In this document: positions 1 to 12,440 of the stretch, piece by piece
Numbering within the stretch: the first letter of the stretch is position 1
How the letters are laid out: each line of letters begins with the position of its first letter
Source: Parus major
Taxonomy: Eukaryota > Chordata > Aves > Passeriformes > Paridae
Assembly: GCF_001522545.3 (NCBI RefSeq)
Contig: NC_031768.1
Location: 84,440,457 to 84,504,456 of the forward strand
DNA length: 64,000 bases
Direction of reading: 5' to 3'
The notes under the pieces: generated by a model
What the model was told of the DNA's origin: nothing
The model's input: the letters and a program-made list of their open reading frames with translations, nothing else
Databases searched by the model: none
Translations under genes and position numbers: made by a program

Positions 1-1584
1 CTACAGTTGTCACTGGTTATGTCTCACTATTACTTCCCTGAAGCAATCTGTGCTGAGTCTGGCACAGTGATTAGGAAACACCACACAGGCAGGATGGCCA
101 AATAATAGCCACATTTTTTTGAGGTCTAACCCCATAAATCACCACAGTCCCCTAGTGTACGTCGTGTTGGGTCCTCTCGCTGTCTCTCTCAGATGTGATG
201 GCTGTCCACTACTACCCCCACTATGATCATGCTTTTACCTACTCTAGTATTGCCAAATTTCACCCAAATTTTTGATGCAAAGAGTCCAATTTCATCTGAA
301 TTTTGAGATAAACTTGCACCTCCTAAAATGACTTGGTTCTTCCTCAGGCTGATCACAGAAAGGGACAGGAGGATGGGCTTCCTCAATGTTGCTGCCTGGA
401 GTGCAACTGGGTTGCATCTGACACTGTCTAGCAGGACAAAGCTGAAACAAACTCCCTCCACATTCAATAGGCAAACAAGTCCCAAAGAACCATCTGCCTC
501 AGCAGGAAACATCATAGTGACTTATATGGACATTAAGACCTTGAAGACACACAGGGAGAACCACCTGAGGTGACCTTGTGATGAAGGGTCCATGCTCTCC
601 TCACCAATGAAGGGCTTTACAGAACAAGGCTGGCCTTTAGGTAATACAGTCCCACCTGCACCTCTCCAATGAACCTGGTGTCAGCAAGAGGGGACAAACA
701 AGCCCATGCTTCTGCTGGTACCAGGGTAGATCAAACTGCTCCCTGGGTGTGGCCAGACAAGGCCAGGATGAAGGATGCTAGCCAGGCCATATATTATAAT
801 CTTAGCACTATGTTAAAGCAACATTTAAGTGGCTTTGTAATATGCAGTAATAAATATTATAGTCTTAAAACTACACTAGAAAAAGCATTCTACACTAAAA
901 GATCATACACATGTCAAAGGCTAGGAATTAAGATGGCTAATTCAAGACAAGCACAACTCTAGATGCTTTCAGAACAATATTAGCTTAAGCATCTGATATT
1001 AACTCTCCCCCCCTCTCCCAAGACGTCCCTGGAAAGTGAATCAGCTTTGCAGTGGAGGAGTAAAGTGATTTGGAGTGTTGTCTGTAAGATCACAGTCTCA
1101 TTTGTTGTAGAAATTGGAAGTGTGTCATAAATAACCCAGGGAACTGTAGGAGAGGGAAGGACAGTTCATTATCAGGCAGCTGAATGCTGCCTTGGAGATC
1201 TGGTCCCTGGTTCTCCTCTGTTTAATACTGAAATAAAGAGACTAAATATTCAGACAATCAGGCTTCTATAATGAGTGTTCCTGAAGTAGAACAACCTTTC
1301 TGTACTTCTTCCTCACCAGCACCAAGACTGAAGAGCTGGGAAGATTGGCTCATTCCTGCATGTGAACAGAAACAAGTTCCTGGAGCACACAAGGATGAAG
1401 TAGAAGGTCAAAGAGTTAATTATTAAACTGAAGAGTCACATTGAGGTTCCCATCTGTTTTGTAGCTCACATAAAACAGAGTACACAATAGGAGCTTTGCA
1501 GAGAAAAAGAAAAAATCTCATGAAATGGCAAAACTGTTCTGCTACCCCAGTGAATGACTGGCAGGAACAATACAGGCAAAATCA
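1..1584. other. Non-coding DNA, no gene recognised
   Basis: I see no exon, RNA gene or clear repeat here. Short open frames on both strands lack family resemblance and coding character. By conserved synteny USP35 should lie to the left on the - strand, so this stretch may be one of its introns, but no USP35 coding exon could be read. Confidence 0.4.
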
Positions 1585-2300
1585 CAGAATGAGGAGGAAA
1601 AGAACCTTGAGAGGTCTCTAGCCCAAACCCAATCCACAGCCAAAATCAACCCCAGCTGCTCAGGGCTTTATCCATGAAGATCTAGAAAATATTCCAGGAT
1701 GGAAATCATACAACAACCCTGGGCAACCAGCTCCTATTCTAATTAGCTCATAGTGGGAAGGGTTTCCCTCTATGCAATTGGAAGCTTTTGTTTAAATTTA
1801 TGTCTGTTTTTTCTCATTCACCTACCTTGTACTCCTGCAAAAAGCCTGGATTCATCTCCTGAATAACCTCCTTGTAGGCACTGGGGAACTGCTCCCCAGT
1901 GAGTCCCCAGATAGTCAGTCCCAAGCCTTCAACAGTTCAAGGGGTCAGTCCATCCCAGTTGAATCCATTCCAAAATACTTTTCATTTGTCCTTGTTGAAT
2001 TCCATGAGGTTCATGTCAGCCACAGCATGTCCTGGCCCTCCTGTATGGCAGCCCTGTCATCTGCTCCTCCATGTTATTCATAAAAAATATTAAAAAGGAA
2101 AGGTCCTAGGATAGTTCCAGCCTGCTTCCTACCCAATTAGCAGTCCATATATCTGTCTTTGATACAAGGATGGTGCAGGGCATAATCTCAAAAGCCTTAC
2201 AGACATCAAAGATGCTTGCTGACCACAAGATGGGTCCCTGATAGGACAGGCACCCAAGCATGTTCTTGAAACCAGAGAGAAAAGGAATTTAAGCAAAAAG
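1585..2300 (-). mobile_element. Old CR1 LINE 3' fragment
   Basis: The left edge reads like the reverse complement of the avian CR1 3' end (AATCACAGAATGAGGAGGAA, then a degraded form of the ground-state 'aaccttgagaggtct'). It continues through diverged CR1 3' sequence, including a stretch like 'gtccttgttgaattccatga' near 1990. Divergence and small gaps indicate an old insertion. Its right boundary is approximate. Confidence 0.6.
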
Positions 2301-5300
2301 CATCATTGGCCAGCTTAGTGTCACTCTCTAAAATGGGTAAACTGCAAAAACAAACCCCAAAACTCAACCTCAGGACGAAAAATCACCTTTGACTTTGCCT
2401 GGGTCTAGTCTTCATATTCTGTACTGTTTCAAGCTGTACTTATAGCTCTCTTCTGCCTATTCTTTTTCTTTAATTGGGATCCATTTCAATTGAAATCTAT
2501 CCAATTACTTCTAAATCAATTCATTCCGTTAGCCCTGCCAGCAGCAGATTTCCAGTAAAGTCTCCTCAGTACTTCTTGCTGAATATAGTACCAGTTCCCC
2601 CACCCTAGCTCTTAACAAAGCTCTGAAAACATAGATGCAAGATGTACCTTACCTTTAGGGAACCTTAGTAATAAATTCAGCACATTTCCTACAATGGCAT
2701 CATGGAGACTTTGATAAATACCACTAAAGAAGTAAAAATAATTCCCACCATCCAAATATAGAGTGATACATAAAGTGGTTTGCTTCTGACTTAAAAAGAA
2801 AAATATCTATTTCCCTGAACTCCCTGGAGGTCTGGAAGTACCGAAATGAGACTCACCTTTTATTGTCCTTAACTCCTGCCAAAATAGTTTCTTTTTTGTC
2901 AGCCAAGACATTACTGCTATTCCTGCTGCATGCTCCAGGCAGCCAGGCAATTAGGGCTCAATCCTGCAGCATGCTGAGCTGCTGCAGGATAAAAGGGAGC
3001 TCACATAGTGCCTTCCTAGAGCACAAAAAGTACCCTATTCTCTAAAATTCCTACAGAATTTACCATGATACCACTTGGTATACAACTTCTTACAAGGACC
3101 AGCCCTGCTGTCACCTCTCTGACTCTGTTTTCCAGAAATATCAAAATAATTGTGTTCTATTGACTTTTTTTTTTTTTTGCAGGGAACAAATGTCCAATGA
3201 ATTCATAGGTGAAGAGAATTTTTTTTGGTTCAAAGTACATCTCTGTTCAGCCAGCTAAGAAGGGGAAAACCACAGCCTGCACACGATTACCACATCTAAT
3301 AGATACTCATGTTGTTGTAGCAATATGCAAACTGAGGCACATCGAGACCATAGAATCATAGAAAGTTTCTAAGGTCCCTTCCAACCAATCTCAATCAAAG
3401 CATTTGCTCAAGGAGATGGAGTAGGTTGTGACAGAGTCAGCAGCCAAACCTCTCCAGACCTGCAAATACATCAATGGCAATGCTCCACTGTACTTTGCTT
3501 TCACCTGCTGAGTTGAACCCCATAAAGTGCTGTGGCATAGCAGAGCACCAGGTAATTTTTTATGAGATCTAAGCAGAAAATCAGAGCTAATAACTGTAGA
3601 AAAATCCCATTAAATAGCCCTTTAGAAAGAGAAGTGAGACTCTACCCATTTGCAGTCATAACAGGGAAAAAAATGCCAGCACAGAAGCCTGGCTGAATTT
3701 TTTTGCATGTGATTATAATCTGCTTTTTTTAAATTCACCTTCTCATTTCAAGGAGATCACATATTCCTTGCTTCCTGTCCCAGACTGTTTTCCAGTAGCA
3801 GATTGGACTCATGTTGTGTGTCTCCTACTCACTAGAGTTAATTACTTTTGGCTGAGGAGGCTCTTCATGCTTTTCTATCCTCAGAATCAGAACTGCCTTT
3901 AGTACAGCACTGATGGAGATTGTCCTTCACCACAGGCAGCAGAACTGGAGCAGGACATTGCCCTGCACCACAGGAAGTAGCAGATTCAGAGCAGGAGGCT
4001 GTCCCTACGCTCTACAGGACAGTAGCTTTCAGTTCTCTCCAGAAAGCTCTGTAGCTTTCTGCTCTCTCCAGAGAGTGAAGGTTTATTTAAAGCATTGTCA
4101 CCCAGCTGGACTGCTGGCATTTTGCACAGCTTTGCTGTACATCAGGAGCTCCACCTTGGGAACAAGGAGTTCCTCTCTTGTGGCCACACTCTTTTAGACA
4201 ACTCAAAAAAGTAACCAACCAGAAGATAGTTATTTGCAATCAGCCTAAGTTTATCATATAGTAGTCCCTACTTTCTTTAAAATTTGTTGATACTTTAGAT
4301 CCACAGACTACTGCAGACCCTTTTCCTTTTTTCTGCAGTACCATGTATTTCATTGTTCTTTTTTCCTCTAAAACATAAATACGTTTGACCACATCATGCA
4401 ATTCTATCAGTCCTCTCCAAGTGACAGTGCTGGGCAGGCTGCCCTACTTCAACCCATCTATCTTACCCACCCTACCCTGCTCTCTTATTTCCCCAGTGCT
4501 TCTTCTTTGATCCCTTTGGTACACACAGATCCCCTAGTTTCTTCTCTTGCTCTGTTTTTTGCTGTTAGGCACTTAATCATCAAATTTTAAAAAAAAGCTA
4601 AGGGTGGACATCAAAGCAATCCGTGCACTACCAAATAAAGCCCAAGGCTCTGGAATTTCATTCTTTCTTTCTCCAGACTCCTCCTGCCAGCTCCATTCCT
4701 TCCCTTAAGTCAACAGCCACATACAGACATCTCTGGTACCTACTGGTATCCTTTTCTAATAAAGCATCTCAAAACCATCACTAGCATATTACCAACCATC
4801 CTGGTACTGATACAGAAAGCAAGACATAAGGAATTAAGCTCTCCTCTCCCTTGAAAACCAGCAGGAGGAAAAAGGCACATGAAGCAAGGCTTGCTCTAAC
4901 TACCAGACCAGCAGTGACAAGCCAATGACTCTGTGGCTGAGCCCAGCACCAACTCCAGACAAAAACAACCCACCCCAGGTGCTTTTGATTTCTCTGAATT
5001 TATTTGGCATTGGATGCCCAAAAGCTCTGTCCCGCCTGCAATAGGTAAGTTTTTCCCAGTTTTCCTCCTCGCATCCTCCAGTTGAAAAGATCTTCCTTTT
5101 CTTTCCCCAAAAGACTTCTGCTTTCCTGCTTAGCTAGAGCTCTCAGCCTTGGCTGTGACACCCTACTTCCATAAGGCTTTATACCAGAAGTGCCCAGATC
5201 ATGCACTGACCTTCAGGCCAACGTCCTTGCTATCACTATTCCTGGAGACTGTAAAAACATCTACTCCGGAAAGCTGGTTGTTTTCCTGAATGTATTTATA

Positions 5301-6115
5301 GCATTAAAATCACTCTTCTTTCTTCAGGTTTCTGTCTGCTTTTGTCTCTGTACAGAAATTAAAACCCTGGATATAACCCAAGGAAAAACCACGTCCTGTT
5401 CACCAAAGCATACCAGACTGAGGGCAGATACTGAAAATGCTGCCTGGGATTCATCAGACACTACTTCACTGTTTGGAGACAGATCTCCAATTTTTGGTGG
5501 TGCCTTCAGGAAAGGAAAAAATGGGGTATGGTTCCCATTTGAGACCTCAGTTTCCCTCCAGCTCCCAATATATTTGGCTTTGCATCAGCCAATTCAGAGA
5601 GCAGGAATTCCAAGTGAGACCATGGCAAACTTTATGAACTCCATCACAAAGATGCCCAAAGCATTTTGAGACCCCTCCTCAGGTAAAGCTCAGTTGCATC
5701 CTTTCTGTCTAGGTACGGCATGCCATTAAAATTTCCCTGCCACTTGATGCAGCAGAGCACAATTGAGCTCCCAAAGTGCTGTGAAAACCTCACAGCAGTG
5801 CAAATATTTCAACATCTGCTTTTATTCTTCAGTAACACCTGCAAAGTCCAAGCAAGGGCAGATCTAACCTGAAATTGGATTGTATTTCAGCTAATCTGAA
5901 TTTGTCCTTCACTTTTAGAGTCTTTGGATCCCTATGGGAGGGGAACATCCCTAGATGTCTCTCCCCAGGTCAGCTTCCCTGGGAAAAACCTGAATCTGTC
6001 TCGGCCAGTTTGTTATAACAAGATGCTGCCTTATAAACAGGTTTGCACGGCCCTGCAGGCACTGGGGGAATGCACAAACCCCCATTTTCCAATGTTGCTC
6101 CTGTATTTCTCCCTC
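2301..6115. other. Non-coding DNA with minor duplications
   Basis: No coding exon is recognised. A small CR1-like scrap sits at about 3348-3450. Two short imperfect tandem duplications occur at about 3919-4004 (units sharing 'caccacaggcagcag'-like sequence) and 4024-4076 (units sharing 'ttctctccagaaag'-like sequence). The 159-codon open frame at 5190-5669 shows no domain and is judged to be chance. Confidence 0.4.
3348..3450 (-). mobile_element. CR1 LINE 3' remnant
   Basis: The segment begins with 'agaatcatagaaag' and 'aggtcccttccaacc', the reverse complement of the CR1 3' tail, then decays within about 100 bases. Confidence 0.45.
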
Positions 6116-6119
6116 CAAG

Positions 6120-7080
6120 CATTCACCTATAGCCTGATTCCCAAAAAGCCAAATGGTCAAGCACCCATCCTCCACCATTCCCTTCTGCACCCTGACCACA
6201 GAGCATCCCTCTGTCCAAGCATCTCTCTGGGAATCCCAAAACCTGGGCCTTTCTCCCAAACTCCTCCCTACAAGCATTCCTCTCTTGAGCATCCTTCCTG
6301 CATCTCAGCCTTTTGAGCAGTTCTCACTCCAACTATCCCTCCTGCATACCTCCCTCCAAGACCTCTGCTACATTCCAACCCCAGAACATCCCTCTCAGTA
6401 TCCCTCCCAAGTACCCCTACCCTTATCCTGAGCATCCCTCCCTCAGAGCATCCCAGTTCCTGAGAACACCAACTCTATCCTGACCGTCAAAGAGCCCTTA
6501 CTTCCAGCTCCTTCCTGCATCCCAACTGCCAATCATTCTTGCCTCTGAGCATCCCTCCTGCAACACCTTCCACCAGCACCCCTCCTGCACCACTTCCCTT
6601 GAGTAGCCTACCTGCATCCCTCACCCAGAGTATCCCTCATTCCATACATCCCTTTCCCTGAATACTGCTCCATCTCTTCCCCTGAGTACCCTTCCTATAC
6701 CCTTCTCACTGAGTATTCCTCCTGAATCCCTCTCCCAGAGCATTCATCATGCCGAGCACTCCTCCTGTACCTCTTACCCAGAGCACTTCTGCATCTCTCA
6801 CTCCGAGCATCCCTCCAGGACTCCTTTTCCCAACTACTCCATCTGCACCCCTTCCCCTGAGCACCCCTCCTACACTTTTCACCCCGAATATTCCTCCTGA
6901 ATCCCTCACCACAAGCACATCTCCCTTACCTCGCACCGGAGTATCCCTCCTGCATCCCTCACTCCGAGCGTTCCTCCTGCATCTCTCACGCCGAGCATCC
7001 CTCACGCACCTCTTTCCCCGGCTCCTCCTGCATCCCTTCCCCTGAGCATCCCTCTAACATCCCGAGCCCAGACCTCCGCT
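6120..7080. repeat. Degenerate pyrimidine-rich minisatellite
   Basis: Roughly 1 kb is dominated by imperfect copies of a unit of about 27-30 bases, built around 'gagcatccctcctgcatccc'. Clear copies occur between 6720 and 7050. The + strand is strongly C/T-rich, so the - strand is G/A-rich. It abuts the left edge of the CpG island, so it would lie in intron 1 of a leftward transcript from that island. Several open frames here only reflect the repeat. Confidence 0.75.
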
Positions 7081-7089
7081 ACTGCACCA

Positions 7090-7560
7090 CCTCCCCGGCA
7101 TTCGACCCCCGCCTCCTGCGATCACCCTAACCCCTGACCGCCCGGATCCTGCGCCCCTTTCCCTTCCGCCCGCCCCGCCTTACCTCCGGCCGGGGCCGGG
7201 ATGCAGCCCGGCCGGCTGCGAGCCGCAGTCCCGGGGCACTACTGGGCAGGGCTGAGGGCGACGGGGAAACTACATCTCCCAGCGGGCCGGGCCGAGCCGT
7301 GCCGGGCCGTGCCGGGAGCGCCGCGCCCCCCCGCTTCCTCCGCCTCCCTCCGCCTCTCGGCCAGCGGCGGAGCTCGGCGGCTGGAGGGGGCGCAGGTGGG
7401 TCCCCGGTGGGGCTGGGGGGCGTGAGGAGGGCCGGGGGCACCCCCAGCGGAATTCCCCGAGGGGGGAACGGGGGACATAGGCACGGGGAGCAAGCGGGGA
7501 CCTGCTGCCGGGAGCCGCGCAGCTGGTCCGCTGTGGGATGCGGGAAGGACGGGTGAGCCC
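7090..7560. promoter_or_regulatory. CpG island, probable bidirectional promoter (KCTD21 and USP35)
   Basis: The stretch is very GC-rich with dense CpG, unlike its flanks. On + there is a good splice donor after 7395 (GCGCAG then GTGGGT), giving a plausible non-coding exon 1 for KCTD21. Its coding exon has an acceptor at 15659-15660. On - there is a strong donor (CCGGAG then GTAAGG, with its GT opposite 7182-7183), giving a plausible non-coding first exon of a leftward gene at about 7184-7260. In mammals KCTD21 and USP35 are head-to-head neighbours, so USP35 is the likely leftward gene. The assignment rests on synteny and splice signals. No transcript data are available. Confidence 0.6.
7269..7287 (+). 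promoter_or_regulatory. ZNF143 (Staf) binding-site match
   Basis: ACTACATCTCCCAGCGGGC closely fits the ACTACAATTCCCAGAATGC-type ZNF143 element. It sits between the two predicted divergent donors, about where the two start sites should be. ZNF143 sites are a known hallmark of bidirectional CpG promoters. Confidence 0.6.
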
Positions 7561-9627
7561 CTTCTGAAGGGGAATTTGGGATTATATTTTTTTAGCATTT
7601 TAACCTAACGTAGTAGTGTGAGCGCCTGGCTATACAGGGAGGAGCCGTACCTACGATTGTTCGTAACAGGGTCGGGGTTCAGCGTCACTCTGCAAACTTT
7701 GCACATTCCCCTGCCCCCTTCCAATGAAATGTCTCCAAAATTTAAGTATTCACAGCGAATCCAAGCCCTGTATGCCCACACCCGGGACACGCAGCTAGCT
7801 GGGTCCAGCTGGGCAATTGACGTGATATATTCTCTCCAGAGGGTCTAATTCTGGGTGGTGCCTACCTTGTTAGCGTGATTTCTGAGTGGGTTTTGCTGTG
7901 GTGCAGCAACATCCGTGCTGGGAATCGGCCGCTCTCTAATTGCAGGGATGTTCTGGAAGTAATGGTGTCAGTGGGAGATGAGGTGGGAACTGGATTATTG
8001 AACCACCCCGTGTGTCCAACAAGCAGGCAGTGGGCTACCACGTGCGCCGTGAAGTTATTCAGAGACAAAATAAAGTGGTCCGTGAAAGAAATAAAGAGTA
8101 TCTGGAAGATACTCCAGGCATGTCAAGTCATACTTAAATGGGTGCTGGGACAGGACATTGAAAATCAGTGAAAACTTCTGCCAGAACCGGCATTAAATGG
8201 GTGTATTGGACTGTACAGAGGGCTACATCAGCTTGGAAGGAAAAGTGATGCTCCCACTGCCCCGAGACCCCAAGCAAGCTCCTTTCTGGCAGGCGGTGGC
8301 AGTGCCCTGCTGACCATCCTGCCCACCCAGCAGCCCCTGAGCCCACGGGTGTTGAAGGTCACACCAGGGGAGCGCTGAGTACTGCCAACACTTTGGCTTT
8401 TATTCTCCAGGCTTGGCTGTAGCTGCATCCCTGTGGCTCTCCACTCCCTCTCCCCCTCCATCTTGTCAGCCGTTCTCTTTCGGCGGCACTTAATCTTCTC
8501 ATCGTTCTCCTTCTCCCTGCTGTGCGCTGCTGCTTTTGTTCCTCCACTCTCAGAAGGAATCTGACCTTTGCTTTATTTCACTCCTGGCTTTTACTAACTG
8601 GGCACCAGCTTTATTTCCCTACCTCTGCCTCCCTACCCCTACTCTTTATGCGTAAATTCAGCATCTGCAGAGAGCCTACGCGAAGCCTCCTGCATTCAGC
8701 CGCATCCCTAAGCACGCAGCCCAGGAGATGCTCAAGGGCGTGGAGGTGCAGGTTTGGAAAGGGATGAACACACACCATCGTACCCACAGCAAAGCAGGGC
8801 TGTTACGAAACTCCCGTTCATGCTTTCCCATCCCTTACGCGGCTCACTGGCAGAACAGCGTTTCTGTGCATAACAAAGCAGGGTCAGCAAATTAAATATA
8901 AATTAAATATAAATAACTGGCAGATAAGCAGCTGCGCTCCGAAGGTGGATAGTCAGTATGTCTGTCTCCCAGGACTGCAGTCGCCGGCAGATCCATAGCA
9001 ATCCTGTCGCAAGAAGAGAAAGGAAGGGTGACCCGTCGTTTCCTGCCTCACGCCTGCTGGGAATTTGAGTCCCTTGTCAGAGCTCGTCACCACGTCCCCC
9101 GTGCCAGCCTCGGGGTGAGCGGCCTTTCCCCAAACGCCTGCTGGAAATTTCCAGAGGCACCACAGCAGTCCCGAAACAAAAAGCTGCTGTGCCTCCCCGC
9201 AGGCGCTTCATTTTGGGATCTATTGCTCCTGGCAGGCACGCCATGCTCTGCTTCACCGACTGAATTTAAACCTCTTACGTGCTGCTCAGTTGGAGGGTTT
9301 CATATTAAGTGTCCAAAATCAGGTGGGTCCGTTCTGCAGCAATGAGAAAACATGGTATTTCCTCTCTAAGAGTGCCATAAATAAGCATATAGGGTGCAGA
9401 GACGGTATTGTAAATGTTTAACTTTCTATAGTAAAGGATGAGCATCAGGGATAAATGAAGGGGGCCTTGCAATGGATTTTGTCCAAAATTCTTCTTAAAA
9501 CTCAGCTCTCATGTGCCTACTGTCTGCTGAGAGCTGGGTAAGTGGTCAGTTGAGGTGTGGTTTGTGGGGGGGGGGTTTAAACCCTTAAATACTATTTTTT
9601 GTTGTTTCTGCCCACCCCCTTTAGTTG

Positions 9628-9684
9628 TTATTATTATTATTATTATTACTATTATTATTACTATTACTATTATTACTATTATTT
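9628..9684. repeat. ATT/ACT trinucleotide microsatellite
   Basis: Tandem TTA units are interrupted regularly by CTA units over about 57 bases. Open frames across it simply translate the repeat. Confidence 0.9.
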
Positions 9685-10684
9685 TGTCTTTCATGAGGTG
9701 ACTTCTAGGCTTCAAACTGCCATGTTTGCAGCCCCCCTAACACAGAAAGGCATAAGCTTGTAGGGTTTGGATTTCCTCCATGCAGTTGTCCCCTGGAGAA
9801 GGGACAAGGCACACTCTTCTGCAGGTAGAGTTACAGCAAGTGCCAGGGGCTTGGCTGTGTCCAGGTCTGGAGTTCTCGACTTTATGAGGGTTTGTTTGTT
9901 TCCTCAGGGCTCAGGTGTTTTGTAGAAACTGGAATTTTTACCTCAAACCAAAACATGTGTTTCAGTAAGACACAGTGGAGCAAAGTGATACATGCCAGGT
10001 GTGGGAAACTGGGGAAAAAACCAAAGGAGAACAAGCTTCACACAGGAAGAAGCATCTTTGCCTGATTATGTGTTCACAGTTAATATTCCCAAATGGAGCA
10101 GACTGGAGCCCCATCCTGCCAACAATCATCTTTTGCTGAATCCCATTTAAAGTCTCCAGCAGCCATACAGGTGCCCAGCTTTTTTTTTTTTTTTTTTTCA
10201 TGCTTCCTTTTGAGCTGAAATCAATCCTTCCCTTCCCAAGGCAGAATTACTTCCTATAAAGCACTGCCTGATCTGTCTCTTGTAACATTTGTCTACTTGA
10301 TGTGGCTTTCACCAGCTCTCTTGGGCAACACTCAAAAAGCCAGAGTGGTTTTTAGTCTGACTGCTCTTCCTGATGCTTAGCAGAAATGGTCCCTGGCTTG
10401 CTTTAATTCTGTTGCCACTTAAGCATCATTTGTTGCATCAGCCTAAATAATTAATTTCTTCTTTTTTTTAAATTTTCTTTTCTTTTTCCTCTGTATATAT
10501 TTTGTGGTTCATTGTTAGTCCTCAACTATTTCTTACAGCAGCTGCACATATTTCACTGTCCTAAATACAGATTTTTCCAAGTTTTAGTTGTGGAGGGACA
10601 TTTCACAGGTGAGCTATTGAAGGCTCCATGATAAAATTATCCAGCCATGCAATACTTAAGACATAAGGTTAGGAGGCACTGATA

Positions 10685-10866
10685 CAGGCTACACAGAAAA
10701 TCTGTGGCTGTCCCATCTCTGGAAGTGTTCAAGGCCAGGTTGCATAGGACTTTGAGCAGCCTCGTCTAGTGAAAGGTGTCCCTGCCCATGAGACGTGGGT
10801 TGGAACAAGATAATCTTTAGAGTCCCTTCCCACCCAAGCCATTCTATAATTTTGTGATTCCATGAA
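10685..10866 (+). mobile_element. CR1 LINE 3' fragment
   Basis: It reads in the CR1 sense: 'cccatctctggaagtgttca', 'ggccaggttgcatagg', 'ctagtgaaaggtgtccctgc', ending 'ccattctataattttgtgat', the CR1 terminal octamer region. Confidence 0.75.
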
Positions 10867-12314
10867 ATTAAAACCATTAAAACAATGACTTTGTTAATGG
10901 CTGTGTAATGCTACATCTTGCAGCAAAAACTCTATTTCTGTAACAGCATATGTTAACTCATATTTCAAGGGATGCTACAATTTTAGTGCTTTTAATACCA
11001 TGTATAAGGGCTTCAGAGGCCCTAAGCAGCCTGTGGGATGGACTTTGGAAACCTTAACAACTCAACATGATCCTTTTCAACCAAATTACAGATTGCTCTG
11101 CTTTGCTGTTCTGTATTTAATTAATCTCATTAATTAAATCCCCTTAATGAAACTGGGATTGGCCACTCATCCATATCTTGGGTATTGCCTCTGAAATCCA
11201 GAAGGATTGATTCATTTTCCTTCCCTGACATTTTTAAAGTGAAACATGTGTTGGCAATAAATTTCTTTTCCTGATTGAAATCCTATTTTAAATTGTCTTT
11301 ATTTATATATTTACATGTATATATAGAGAGAGCTATAGCTATCTTTTGTCAACCATATAAACATATCTATGACTTTAGACTTTCTATTAAACTGCATTCT
11401 TTTTACTAAAAAGGATAGATTACAGCTGTATGCCTTTTTCAGTGGTAAAAAAACCCGTAGTAATATTTGTGCCATTTGTTTACATTTTACTTACATTGGC
11501 AAATTATGAGTGATGGGGATTTTTCTTTGATTTGATGATTACTGTACACTTGTGGGTTTTTGCCAAGTTGGGTGAAACAGGCAGTCAGTTAAATTATGAT
11601 ACAGAATTTTATTTATTAGCTAATTAAAGGGCTCTTAAATGTGATGAATACAGGAGAGCTTATCCAAAGCTGTTCTACATTCAGAATGATTATGAAACAA
11701 AGTGGTATGGTAATGATGATTCTAAATACGTGAAGGCATTGATCAGTGAAAACAGTTAGCTTTTGTCATTTTGCATACTTGCATACTTTCCTGCTGTGTC
11801 AACCCCCATCATTCTCCCAGCTTTGAACCAGTTATTTGCTGAACTAAACTCATGGGGGAGAGGGTTATTACAGAAATGTTCTCTATGCAGCTGTTGAGGA
11901 TGCTCCTAGGAGTAGAACTCAAGTTAAAATTTACAAGCTGTGGTTGGTAGAAACGCTTAGATGCTCAGGCAACAGCTTCGGTTCAGGAGTTTGACTTTTT
12001 AATGAAGCTGACCACTGCACTGCTGGTTTCTCTCAATTTACGTCATGTGATAAGATCATGACTTTAAATCAAATGTAGACTTCCCCCTCGCCCCCATGAT
12101 ATTAAAAGAGGTATTTAAAAACTGATTGTTCTTAGAAGCACAAAATAAATCTTGTGTTCTTCAGACAAATTTGCATCTTCAGCTGTCAAATTAGATCTCT
12201 AGCTGACCTAATTTGAGTGAATTTTAAATGCTGCTTGGGGAGAAGCTACACAGAATTCTCTGCTTCCAAGAACTGTAACCCAATTTGTACTTCTCCTTGG
12301 TGACTGCAGGTTAG

Positions 12315-12440
12315 AAAATCATACAACCATAAAATGGTTTGGGTTGGAAGGGACCTTAAAGATCATCTTGTTCCAGCCCACCTCCCCCATGGGCAGGGAC
12401 ACCTTCCACTAGATCCGTAGCCTCCCATGTCCAAAATCAG
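12315..12440 (-). mobile_element. CR1 LINE 3' fragment
   Basis: The sequence 'aaaatggtttgggttggaag', then 'ggaccttaaagatcatcttg', then 'gggcagggacaccttccact' is the reverse complement of the canonical CR1 3' end. It is strongly 5'-truncated, which is usual for CR1. Confidence 0.8.

Noticed and set aside
5190..5669. 159-codon + strand frame
   Set aside because: No domain, codon pattern or splice context. Likely chance.
1..7090. USP35 coding exons on the - strand
   Set aside because: Expected by synteny, but no stretch matching the conserved USP35 N-terminus or ubiquitin protease motifs could be read.
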